16,204 nt of DNA from JADHLJ01 sp038116915 (GTDB lineage Bacteria; Pseudomonadota; Alphaproteobacteria; Thalassobaculales; Thalassobaculaceae). A model generated the notes under the pieces. It searched no databases and had not been told where the DNA came from. It saw only the letters and a list, made by a program, of their open reading frames with translations. The stretch's first letter is position 1, and each line of letters begins with the position of its first letter. This document shows, one piece after another, positions 7,072 to 14,228 of the stretch. Position numbers and translations under genes: made by a program. The stretch is from assembly GCA_038116915.1 (NCBI GenBank), contig JAYOEU010000098.1:1-16204 (forward strand), given 5' to 3'.

Positions 7072-7779
7072 TCAGGTCTCCATCGGCGTCGCCTTGCGGC
7101 CACGCAATACGAAATCAAACTTGTAGCCGAGGGCGAAGCCTTCTTCGGTGACATCCAGCGAGAAATCCATGACCAGCGCATTCCCGTGCGCTTTCGGCGT
7201 GGCGTTGAAGATCGGGTCGAGGGACAGCAACGGATCGCCGGGGAAGTAGCACTGTGTGACCAGTCGCGTTACGAAAGCGGGCCCGAAGAGCGAGAAGTGG
7301 ATATGCGCCGGTCGCCAGGCGTTGGTGTGGTTGCCCCAGGGGTAGGCCGCCGGTTTGACGGTCGTGAACTTGTAGACACCGTTCTCGTCGGTGACGCAGC
7401 GCCCCCCGCCGAAGAAGTTCGGATCAAGGGGAGCGTCGTGTTGGTCGGCGGCATGGATGTACCGTCCGGCGGCATTGCACTGCCAGATTTCAATCAGGGT
7501 ATTGGCCTGCGGGCGCTCTTTCTCGTCCAGGACCCGTCCGGTGACGATGATCCGCTCGCCCAGCGGTTCTCCGCCGGTCTTGATCCCGTTCTTGGTGAGG
7601 TCATTGTCGAGCGGGTTCAGGGCCTCGTGACCGAATACCGGCCCGGTGACCTCCGACAAGGATTGCGGCAATGGAATCAGCGGCTTGCCGGGGCTGCGTA
7701 AGATCGTCGACTTGTACTCCGGTGACAGATAGGCGGGTTGGGTGTCCCAATCCCTGGGATTGTATTCGGCATCGGCCAT
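7072..7779 (-). CDS. pcaH: Protocatechuate 3,4-dioxygenase beta subunit
   Basis: PcaH carries the catalytic Fe(III). The 235-residue protein has all four ligands in family spacing: Tyr107 (GRYIHAADQH), Tyr146 (KPAAYPWG), His159 and His161 (RPAHIHFSLFG). The preceding Arg156 corresponds to the active-site arginine. These sit one residue from the Pseudomonas putida positions (108/147/160/162). The catalytic core is therefore intact and the enzyme should cleave protocatechuate or a close analogue. GGAG lies just before the ATG. Eighty-four bases separate it from the glycerate kinase gene upstream on the same strand. A weak promoter-like pair (TCGACG, 16 bases, TATCCT on the - strand, 7845-7818) is there, so pcaHG may have its own promoter. 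Confidence 0.96.
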   Translation of the reverse strand: MADAEYNPRDWDTQPAYLSPEYKSTILRSPGKPLIPLPQSLSEVTGPVFGHEALNPLDNDLTKNGIKTGGEPLGERIIVTGRVLDEKERPQANTLIEIWQCNAAGRYIHAADQHDAPLDPNFFGGGRCVTDENGVYKFTTVKPAAYPWGNHTNAWRPAHIHFSLFGPAFVTRLVTQCYFPGDPLLSLDPIFNATPKAHGNALVMDFSLDVTEEGFALGYKFDFVLRGRKATPMET

Positions 7780-7863
7780 GACGGATCTCCGCGCGCTCGA
7801 TCAAGTCGGTGGAGGCTAGGATACCACGCGGCTTGCGCGCGTCGACTCCTCCGCGCCGCGACG

Positions 7864-9165
7864 TTACGTCACGAGGATGGCGCGGAAATCATTGACGTTG
7901 GTCAGGGTCGGACCGCTGATCACCAGATCGTCCAGGGCTTCGAAAAAGCCGTAACCGTCATTGTTCTCCAGGCGGGCGCGGGCCGACAGACCCCGGGCGC
8001 CGGCGCGGGCGATCGTGTCCGGCAGGTACAAGGCGCCGGCATTGTCCTCGGTTCCATCTATGCCGTCGGTATCGCAGGCGATGGCGGAGATTCGCTCCAG
8101 GCAGTCCTTCGACCGTTCCTCCAGAGCGACGGCCAGACCGACGAGAAATTCGGCATTGCGCCCGCCGCGTCCGGAACCCCGCACGGTCACCGTCGTCTCG
8201 CCGCCGCTCAGCAACACGCATGGCGTCGCCGAGGGCTGACCGTGCCGGGCCGCCTGGCTGGCGATGCCGGCATGGACCCTGGCCACATCCCGTGCCTCGC
8301 CCTCAATCGCGTCGCCGAGGATGACCGGCGTGATGCCCGACGCCCGCGCAACGTCGGCGGCGGCCTCCAGAGCCATCTGCGGCGTGGCGACTAGTATGGT
8401 TTCGCAATTGTCGAAGATCGGGTCGCCGGGCTTCGGCGTTTCGCCGGTTGCCGCGGCAAGGCGCGCCGCAATGGCCGGCGGCGGCGTCACCTTGTATTTC
8501 GCGAGGACCGCGACCGCGTCGGCATAGGTCGTCGGGTCGGCGACGGTGGGGCCGGAGCCGATGACGTCGAGTTCATCGCCCGGAACATCCGAGATCGCGA
8601 AGGCGACAAGCCGGGCCGGGGCGGCCGCCGCCGCGAGCCGGCCTCCCTTGATGGCGGAGAGATGCTTGCGCACGCAGTTCATCTCGTGGATGGTCGCGCC
8701 GGATTTCAGCAGATCCGCCGTCACGGCCTGCTTGTCCTCCAGGGTGATGCCGTCGGCCGGCAGCGACAGCAGGGCCGAGCCGCCTCCGGACATCAGGCAG
8801 ATCACAAGGTCGTCGGCGGTCAGCTCCCCGGCGAGCGCGAGGATTCGGCCGGCGGCGGCCCGTCCGGCGGCGTCGGGAACCGGGTGGGCGGCTTCCAGCA
8901 CTTCGATCCGCTCGCAGGCGACACCGTGGCCGTAGCGGGTCACCACCAGTCCTTCCAGCGGACGGTCCGGGCAATGGGCGTTCCAATAATCCTCGACCGC
9001 CCGCGCCATCGACCCGCCGGCCTTGCCGGCGCCGAGCACGACGGTTCGTCCTGCTGGCGGCTCGGCGAGGATCCGTCCGAGATGCGGCGGCAGGCACTGG
9101 GCCGGATCGGCCGCGGCGACAGCGGCATGGAAAAGCGACTTCAGAAAGGCGGCGGGATCTTTCAC
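7864..9165 (-). CDS. Glycerate 2-kinase (class II, DUF4147/MOFRL)
   Basis: This 433-residue protein is a type II glycerate kinase (called GckA, or TtuD in tartrate operons), phosphorylating D-glycerate to 2-phosphoglycerate. Visible signatures are GAGKAGGSMARA (45-56) with Lys48 at the position of the catalytic lysine, the LMSGGGSALL loop (124-133), MNCVRKHLSAIKGGRLA (162-178) and, in the C-terminal MOFRL domain, GSGRGGRNAEF (330-340) and ACDTDGIDGTEDNAGA (363-378). Older annotations call such proteins hydroxypyruvate reductase. The start is a GTG at 9165 with GGAGA 5 bases upstream. It is the first gene of the - strand series that continues into pcaHG. A role in the aromatic pathway is not obvious. 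Confidence 0.92.
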   Translation of the reverse strand: MKDPAAFLKSLFHAAVAAADPAQCLPPHLGRILAEPPAGRTVVLGAGKAGGSMARAVEDYWNAHCPDRPLEGLVVTRYGHGVACERIEVLEAAHPVPDAAGRAAAGRILALAGELTADDLVICLMSGGGSALLSLPADGITLEDKQAVTADLLKSGATIHEMNCVRKHLSAIKGGRLAAAAAPARLVAFAISDVPGDELDVIGSGPTVADPTTYADAVAVLAKYKVTPPPAIAARLAAATGETPKPGDPIFDNCETILVATPQMALEAAADVARASGITPVILGDAIEGEARDVARVHAGIASQAARHGQPSATPCVLLSGGETTVTVRGSGRGGRNAEFLVGLAVALEERSKDCLERISAIACDTDGIDGTEDNAGALYLPDTIARAGARGLSARARLENNDGYGFFEALDDLVISGPTLTNVNDFRAILVT

Positions 9166-9297
9166 CTTGGTCTCCGGAAGGATGTCCGTCGCCGGAAGTT
9201 AGGAGCGGCGGCGTGGCGAGGCAAGCGCGCCATTGTCCACTGGCCGTGATGTCTCATATGGTCGCCGGATGTATCGTGCACCCTCGGGAGGACCGGC

Positions 9298-10260
9298 ATG
9301 AGCGCGCGCAAGGGTTTGTTCAACACCTCGGCCTATGGCGGCGACGGCTGGTCCGGGCGAACCGCCACGCACCGCGACGAGATCGGCTCACTCTGGGCCG
9401 CGTGCGGGATCGACAGTGAATGGGGAAGGCTGCGCTCGGTGATCGTGCACCGGCCCGGCGCCGAGCTGGAGGCATCCCAAGCCGATCCCGACGCGGTACA
9501 GATGCTCGCCCCCGTCGACATCGCCAAGGCGCGCGACCAGCATGACGCGATGGTCGAGGCTTATCGGGCCGAGGGCGTGACGGTCTACCAGGTTGACCCC
9601 GTGGAAACCCCGACCCCGAACCAGATGTTCTGCGCCGATCTTGTGTTTCTGACGCCGGAGGGCGCGATCATGGCGCGGCCCGCCTCGACCGTGCGGGCGG
9701 GGGAGGAGCGGCAGGTTGCCCGCCGTCTCGCCGATATTGGCGTGCCGATCGTCCGCACATTGCGAGGTACCGCGACCTTCGAAGGCGCCGACGCCATGTG
9801 GTTCGATCCCGGCACCGTCATGGTTGGCAAGGGGCTGCGCACCAATGCAGAGGCGGTGCGCCAGGTCGCGGACGCACTGCATGAAATGGGGGTGGAGACA
9901 CTGGATGCCGACCTTCCCTTCGGCACCATGCATTTCATGGGACTGCTGCGGATCGTCGACAAGGACCTTGCGGTCTGCTGGTGGCGCCGCACGCCCTTTG
10001 CGGCGGTGCGGGCGCTCCAGGAGCGGGGCTGCGAGATCGTCTGGCTGCCCGAAGGGGATGACCTGGATCTCAACCGCGGCTTCAATTTCGTCACCCTCGG
10101 ACCGCGCAGGGTTCTGATGGTCTCGGGATATCGGGCGGTGCAGGAAACACTGGAGGGCGCCGGAATCGAATGCGTGACCGTCGATTGCTCGGAATTGGTG
10201 AAGGCGGCGGGCGCGATCGGCTGCCTCACCGCAGTGTTGGAGCGTGACCTCGTCGGCTAG
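9298..10260 (+). CDS. Guanidino-modifying enzyme (DDAH/arginine deiminase superfamily)
   Basis: The 320-residue protein shows the pentein-fold motifs of the guanidino-modifying superfamily. They are NQMFCADLVF (108-117) with Asp114, FEGADAMWF (161-169) with Glu162 and Asp165, GTMHFMGLLRIV (209-220) with His212, and a C-terminal nucleophile candidate Cys309 in GAIGCLTAVL. These give the Cys/His/Glu/Asp set of arginine deiminases, dimethylarginine dimethylaminohydrolases and amidinotransferases. The length is between DDAH (about 255-285) and ADI (about 410). The context around Cys309 (AIGCLT) differs from the GGPxCMT form of well-studied members, so substrate is uncertain. GGGAGGA (9286-9292) lies 5 bases before the ATG. 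It is divergent from glycerate kinase and shares a CTAG stop with queA. Confidence 0.85.
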   Translation: MSARKGLFNTSAYGGDGWSGRTATHRDEIGSLWAACGIDSEWGRLRSVIVHRPGAELEASQADPDAVQMLAPVDIAKARDQHDAMVEAYRAEGVTVYQVDPVETPTPNQMFCADLVFLTPEGAIMARPASTVRAGEERQVARRLADIGVPIVRTLRGTATFEGADAMWFDPGTVMVGKGLRTNAEAVRQVADALHEMGVETLDADLPFGTMHFMGLLRIVDKDLAVCWWRRTPFAAVRALQERGCEIVWLPEGDDLDLNRGFNFVTLGPRRVLMVSGYRAVQETLEGAGIECVTVDCSELVKAAGAIGCLTAVLERDLVG

Positions 10261-11288
10261 GTCCGGCGGCTGATCAGGCAGGCATCGCCGTAGGAGAAGA
10301 AACGGTAGCCGGAGCGGATCGCATGGCCGTAGGCATCCAGGATTCGTTCCCGCCCGGCGAGGGCCGAGACCAGCATCAGCAGGGTCGATTTCGGCAGGTG
10401 AAAGTTGGTCAACAGGAGATCGACGGCCCGAAAGTCGAAGCCGGGAGTGATGAACAGATCGGTCTCGCCCGAAAATGGGGAGAGCGAACCGTTTCTTGCC
10501 GCCGACTCCAGAACCCGGAGGCTGGTGGTGCCTGCCGCGATGATCCGCCCGCCCGATGCTTTAGTCTCGTTGATCAAGCCGACGGTCGCGGCTGTAACCT
10601 CGGCCCATTCGGTATGCATCCGGTGGTCGTCGGTATCGTCAGCCGTCACCGGCAGGAAGGTGCCGGCGCCGACATGCAAGGTGACGGTTGCGCGCCTGAC
10701 GCCCCGGGCTTCAATCGCCGCGAGGAGCTCCGGCGTGAAATGCAGGCTCGCGGTGGGCGCGGCGACGGCGCCGTCGCGCGCGGCGAACAGGGTCTGATAG
10801 TCGGCACGGTCCGCCGAGGGATCGTCCTCGGCCCGGCGCCTGATATAGGGCGGCAAGGGCATCCGGCCGGCGGTTTGGAGACGGGCCAGTAGAGCATCGT
10901 CGGTGAGCGCGAAATCCAGAACCACCTCGCCGCCCTCGCGCGACATTACCTCGGCGCTGAAGCCATCGCCGAAATCGACCCGGTCTCCGGGCCGAAGCCG
11001 TTTGGCGGGTCTGGCGAAGGCGGCCCAGCGGCCCGGCGCAAGTCGCTTGTGCAGGGTCGCCTCGACCCGCGCCTCGCCCCGCTTGCCGTTGAGCCGCGAG
11101 GGAATCACGCGGGTGTCGTTCACCACCAGAAGGTCGCCGGGCCACAACAGCTGCGGCAGGTCCCGGACCGTTCGGTCGATGAGATCCTCGCCCGTCATGT
11201 CGAGCAGGCGCGCGGAATCCCGGGGGCGCGCCGGGTGCGTGGCGATCAGCTCTGGCGGCAGCGTGTAGTCGAATAGGTCAACCCGCAT
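10257..11288 (-). CDS. queA: tRNA preQ1(34) S-adenosylmethionine ribosyltransferase-isomerase
   Basis: QueA transfers the ribosyl part of SAM to preQ1 in tRNA and isomerises it, giving epoxyqueuosine at the wobble position. The 343-residue protein has normal length and the family blocks in order: FDYTLPPELIATHPARPRD near the start, VVNDTRVIPSRL (about 54-65), MPLPPYIRR, DYQTLFAARDGAVAAPTASLH, LHVGAGTFLPV and, at the end, LTNFHLPKSTLLMLVSAL and YRFFSYGDACLI. It is downstream of the YhhQ-type transporter gene with only 5 bases between them, a clear queuosine operon. Its TAG stop overlaps the TAG of the convergent guanidino-enzyme gene. Confidence 0.97.
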   Translation of the reverse strand: MRVDLFDYTLPPELIATHPARPRDSARLLDMTGEDLIDRTVRDLPQLLWPGDLLVVNDTRVIPSRLNGKRGEARVEATLHKRLAPGRWAAFARPAKRLRPGDRVDFGDGFSAEVMSREGGEVVLDFALTDDALLARLQTAGRMPLPPYIRRRAEDDPSADRADYQTLFAARDGAVAAPTASLHFTPELLAAIEARGVRRATVTLHVGAGTFLPVTADDTDDHRMHTEWAEVTAATVGLINETKASGGRIIAAGTTSLRVLESAARNGSLSPFSGETDLFITPGFDFRAVDLLLTNFHLPKSTLLMLVSALAGRERILDAYGHAIRSGYRFFSYGDACLISRRT

Positions 11289-11293
11289 GAGGC

Positions 11294-11848
11294 CTAGGCG
11301 GAAGTGTCGCCGGTCTCATTCTGAAAATGCGCTGGCAGCATGGCGACGAAAAGGCGGAACGGCGCCAGCAGGATGGCGGCCATCGCCAGTTTCGCGCCGA
11401 AATCGCCGATCGCCCAGGTGACCCACGGCAGGCCTGTTGCCGCGAAAGCGATCGAGAAAAATAGCGCCGTGTCCACCGCCGAGGAAACCACGGAGGAGAT
11501 CAGCGGGGCTTTCCACCAGGTCTGCCGGCGCAGCTTGTCGAAGATCGCGATATCGAGAAGCTGGGCGATCAGGAACGCCGTGCCCGAAGCGACCGCGATG
11601 CGCGGCTCGGCGAAGATCAGCGACAGGATGACGCCGACGGCGAAGCCGGCATAGACCACCTTGCGGGCAGACGCGGCGCCGAACAGGCGGTTGGTGAGGT
11701 CGGTTACCAGAAATGCGATCGGATAGGTCAGCGCCCCCCAGGTCAGCCACTCGTTGATCGGATAGCCGACCGCGATGTTGGAGACCAGGACCACCAGGCC
11801 CATGGCCAGGATACCGGCGATCACGCCCTTCAGTTCGACACCCCGCAT
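11294..11848 (-). CDS. yhhQ: Queuosine-precursor transporter (YhhQ/VUT family, COG1738)
   Basis: This 184-residue inner-membrane protein has about five to six hydrophobic segments, beginning with GVIAGILAMGLVVLVSNIAV, and the family motif YPIAFLVTDLTNRLFGAASARKVVYAGF (about residues 42-69). Members import preQ0/preQ1 for salvage. The location supports that role: queA follows 5 bases downstream and tgt lies nearby. It may allow the organism to use external precursor, although de novo synthesis genes elsewhere cannot be excluded. GGGAG lies 8 bases before the ATG. No preQ1 riboswitch was recognised in the short leader. Confidence 0.9.
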   Translation of the reverse strand: MRGVELKGVIAGILAMGLVVLVSNIAVGYPINEWLTWGALTYPIAFLVTDLTNRLFGAASARKVVYAGFAVGVILSLIFAEPRIAVASGTAFLIAQLLDIAIFDKLRRQTWWKAPLISSVVSSAVDTALFFSIAFAATGLPWVTWAIGDFGAKLAMAAILLAPFRLFVAMLPAHFQNETGDTSA

Positions 11849-11883
11849 GGGTTGTCACTCCCGACTGTATAAGGATTTGCGGG

Positions 11884-11913
11884 TTAATAGGCCGGGAGAC
11901 GGAGCCTGTCCAA
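11884..11913 (-). promoter_or_regulatory. Candidate promoter of yhhQ-queA
   Basis: On the - strand TTGGAC (11913-11908), an 18-base spacer and TATTAA (11889-11884) resemble a sigma-70 promoter. It would give a leader of roughly 30 bases before the yhhQ ATG at 11848. It abuts the inverted repeat at 11914-11930. Confidence 0.4.
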
Positions 11914-11930
11914 CCAAATCGCGGATTTGG
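11914..11930. promoter_or_regulatory. 17-bp perfect inverted repeat, possible operator
   Basis: CCAAATC and GATTTGG are perfect 7-base arms around GCG. The repeat directly abuts the proposed -35 box of the yhhQ promoter in the divergent yhhQ / E1-alpha intergenic region, where a regulator could act on either gene. ATTTTCG follows on the + strand, but the stem is short for a terminator and no + strand gene ends here. Confidence 0.35.
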
Positions 11931-11994
11931 ATTTTCGTACTCCTGATCCGTCGCCTTTCTCCGGCTCCGCGTGCTAAAACCCGATTGATGCGGC

Positions 11995-12023
11995 CTTCAC
12001 GTCCGTGGAGGCTGGGCGATAAT
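11995..12023 (+). promoter_or_regulatory. Candidate promoter of the E1 operon
   Basis: CTTCAC (11995-12000), 17 bases and GATAAT (12018-12023) lie about 60 bases upstream of the E1-alpha start. The -10 is good, the -35 poor. No better + strand candidate is visible in the 237-base divergent region. Confidence 0.3.
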
Positions 12024-12085
12024 CGAGCCATGGCTGGTGGCGGCCCGCTCCGAGGAGAGGGCTACGAGGAACGGGAGACCCCCAA

Positions 12086-13087
12086 TTGCCGGGAACCACG
12101 ACGCGCAATATCGATGTCGAGCGTTATCTCGACCATCATCGGATGATGCACCGGATCCGCGCCTTCGAGGAGGCGGCGGCACGGGCGAACGAGGACAAGC
12201 TCGTCCTGGGCGCCATCCATCTCTCGATCGGTCAGGAAGCGATTGCCTCGGGGGTTTGCCGGAACTTGCGGCCCACTGACTATCTGCTCTCGACCCATCG
12301 CGGGCATGGCCACACCCTCGCCAAGGGCGCGGATGCGACGGCGATGATGTCCGAACTGCTCGGCCGCGAGGGCGGGATCTGCCAGGGCAAGGGCGGCTCC
12401 ATGCATATCGCCGATTTCGGCGTCGGGATGCTCGGCGCCAATGGTGTCGTGGCCGCGAACATCAACATTGCCGCCGGCGCCGCGCACGCGATCAAGCTGA
12501 AGGGCGATGACGGTGTTGCCTGCAGCATCTTCGGCGATGGCGCCATCAACCGGGGCCCGTTTCTCGAAGGACTGAATTGGGCCGGCGTGTTCAAGCTTCC
12601 GGCGCTTTTCGTCTGCGAGAGCAACGGTTTTGCCTCGACCACCCGGACCGACGCCATGACCTCTGGCGAGGGCGCGGCGGCGCGGGCCCGCTCGCTCGGC
12701 ATTCCGGCGGATGAGGTGGACGGCAACGACATTGTCGCGGTGGATGAGACGGTGCGTGCCGCGGTCGATGCGATCCGGGGCGGCGGCGGGCCGCGCTTCA
12801 TCTTGTGCCAGACCTATCGCCTGCATGGCCACACCGCCTCCGATCCTGCGGCTTATCGCCAAAAAGCCGAGGTCGATGCGGCCTGGAACAATGATCCGAT
12901 CGGCCGCTGTGCCCAGGTGCTGCGCGAGGCGGGTGTCGCAGCCGGGGAGCTTGAGGCGCATCGCGACGCCGCGGTTGCCGAAATGAACCGGGCTTATGAC
13001 GTCGCCAAGGCAGCACCCTGGCCGGATCTGTCACTGGCCTATACCGACGTTCAGGATATCGGTGACCCGCGTGAGAGGGCGTTCTGA
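12086..13087 (+). CDS. TPP-dependent 2-oxoacid/acetoin dehydrogenase E1, alpha subunit
   Basis: This 333-residue protein is the alpha subunit of a heterotetrameric E1, the decarboxylating TPP enzyme of pyruvate, acetoin or branched-chain dehydrogenase complexes. It shows HLSIGQEA (45-52), THRGHGHTLAKG (70-81), GKGGSMH (101-107), the TPP/Mg motif GDGAINRG (150-157) through Asn180 and YRLHGHTASD (244-253). The conserved NN ending of the TPP motif is SN here. The start is a TTG at 12086 with GGGAG about 8 bases upstream. No ATG or GTG lies in frame between the upstream stop (TAA at 12020) and that TTG, and the first Met (residue 20) would cut off conserved VERYLDHHRMM. Closest in style to AcoA/PdhA. 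Its stop overlaps the E1-beta ATG. Confidence 0.88.
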   Translation: MPGTTTRNIDVERYLDHHRMMHRIRAFEEAAARANEDKLVLGAIHLSIGQEAIASGVCRNLRPTDYLLSTHRGHGHTLAKGADATAMMSELLGREGGICQGKGGSMHIADFGVGMLGANGVVAANINIAAGAAHAIKLKGDDGVACSIFGDGAINRGPFLEGLNWAGVFKLPALFVCESNGFASTTRTDAMTSGEGAAARARSLGIPADEVDGNDIVAVDETVRAAVDAIRGGGGPRFILCQTYRLHGHTASDPAAYRQKAEVDAAWNNDPIGRCAQVLREAGVAAGELEAHRDAAVAEMNRAYDVAKAAPWPDLSLAYTDVQDIGDPRERAF

Positions 13088-14061
13088 TGGCGATCATGAC
13101 TTATGCCGAGGCCGGCAAGACGGCGCTCGCCGAGGAGATGCGGCGAGACCCGCTGGTCTGGGCGGTGGGTGAGGATCTCGGGCGCGGCGGCGTGTTCGGT
13201 CAGTACGCGGGTCTGATCGATGAATTCGGTCCGGACCGGATTTCCGATGCGCCGATTTCCGAGGCGGCGATCATGGGCGCCAGCGTCGGCGCGGCAATGG
13301 CCGGGACCCGACCTGTGGTCGAGATGCGTTTTGCCGATTTCGCTCTCTGCGCGGTGGACGAGCTGATCAACCAGGCCGCCAAGGCCCGCTACATGCTCGG
13401 CGGGCAGACCAAGGTGCCGATGGTGATCCGCGAGCCCATGGGCATGTGGCGTTCCTCGGCGGCTCAGCATTCCCAGTCGCTGGAAAGCTGGTACACCCAC
13501 ATACCGGGGCTGGTGGTCGCCGTCCCGTCGACGCCGGCGGACAACAAGGGATTGCTGAAGGCGGCGATCCGCTGTGACGATCCGGTGGTGTATTTCGAGC
13601 ACAAGAACATCTGGGGCCTCCAAGGTGAGGTCCCGGACGGCGATGTGGTGCTGCCGTTCGGCAAGGCCCGGATCGAGCGCGAGGGAAGCGACATCACCAT
13701 CGTCTCCTGGTCCTCGCAACTGCATACCGCGAGCCGGGCCGCGGCAACGCTCGGCGAGCAGGGCGTGGCGGCGGAGGTGATCGACCTGCGCACCCTTTGG
13801 CCCTGGGACCGGGACGCCGTTTTCGCGTCGGTCGAGAAGACCGGGCGGTTGCTGATCACCCACGAGAGCGTTTCCGTCGGTGGGTTCGGCGCCGAGATCG
13901 CGGCGACCGTGTCCGAGCATCTGTTCAAGGCCCTCAAGGCGCCGGTGCGGCGCCGCGCCGCGCCCCGGATCCCGATTTCCTACGCTCCGCCGCTGGAGGA
14001 CAGGGTGCGGGTATCCGAGGATCAGATCATTGAAACCGTGAAGGAAATGATGGCGGTTTAG
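13087..14061 (+). CDS. TPP-dependent 2-oxoacid/acetoin dehydrogenase E1, beta subunit
   Basis: The 324-residue beta subunit completes the E1 heterotetramer. It has VGEDLGRGGVFG (27-38), the SEAAIMG segment (58-64) with Glu59 that activates TPP, FADFALCAVDELINQAAK (82-99) and AQHSQSLESWY (126-136) with His128. The transketolase C-terminal domain begins near residue 190 and includes EVIDLRTLWPWD and THESVSVGGFGAEIAA. The stop of the alpha gene and this ATG overlap as TGATG, giving tight coupling of the two subunits. No E2 acyltransferase or E3 follows, which is unusual for an aco or pdh operon. The pair may use E2/E3 from elsewhere or act as a stand-alone decarboxylase. Confidence 0.92.
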   Translation: MAIMTYAEAGKTALAEEMRRDPLVWAVGEDLGRGGVFGQYAGLIDEFGPDRISDAPISEAAIMGASVGAAMAGTRPVVEMRFADFALCAVDELINQAAKARYMLGGQTKVPMVIREPMGMWRSSAAQHSQSLESWYTHIPGLVVAVPSTPADNKGLLKAAIRCDDPVVYFEHKNIWGLQGEVPDGDVVLPFGKARIEREGSDITIVSWSSQLHTASRAAATLGEQGVAAEVIDLRTLWPWDRDAVFASVEKTGRLLITHESVSVGGFGAEIAATVSEHLFKALKAPVRRRAAPRIPISYAPPLEDRVRVSEDQIIETVKEMMAV

Positions 14062-14081
14062 GGAGAAGCCGAGAACTGCAG

Positions 14082-14181
14082 ACAGGACCCTTCGAGACAC
14101 TCGCTTCGCTCGCCCTCAGGGTGATTCCCGTACAGCCTCTCGCCCTGAGGAGCCGCGAAGCGGCGTCTCGAAGGGTCCTGT
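14082..14181. repeat. 100-bp REP/BIME-like palindromic element
   Basis: The outer 17 bases (14082-14098) are the exact reverse complement of 14165-14181. Inward, two related half-units continue (14082-14124 and 14140-14181). Both contain CCTTCGAGAC, then CGCTTCGC, then a CCTCAGGG core, and they are separated by a 15-base loop. The left half has CTCGCTTCGCTCG where the right has CCGCTTCGCGG, so they are diverged copies in head-to-head order. This CCTTCGAGAC...CTCAGGG pattern is a familiar dispersed intergenic palindrome of alphaproteobacteria. In RNA it would form a very long hairpin between the E1-beta gene and the next gene. No second copy is in the window. Confidence 0.88.
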
Positions 14182-14228
14182 AGACCCAAGGAGAGCCCCG
14201 GAGCGGAAATCCGGGAAAGGAGACCAAC

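Noticed and set aside
7860..7870. Short palindrome GACGT-T-ACGTC at the glycerate kinase stop codon
   Set aside because: Five-base arms overlapping a coding end with no other support; likely chance.
11849..11883. preQ1 riboswitch ahead of yhhQ
   Set aside because: The expected leader is only about 30 bases and I could not fit a preQ1 stem-loop with its A-rich tail.
12062..12961. A 299-codon - strand frame opposite E1-alpha
   Set aside because: Composition and lack of motifs indicate a shadow of the TPP enzyme gene.
13051..14100. A 349-codon - strand frame opposite E1-beta
   Set aside because: E1-beta has complete family motifs on the + strand; the antisense translation is His/Arg-rich and matches nothing.
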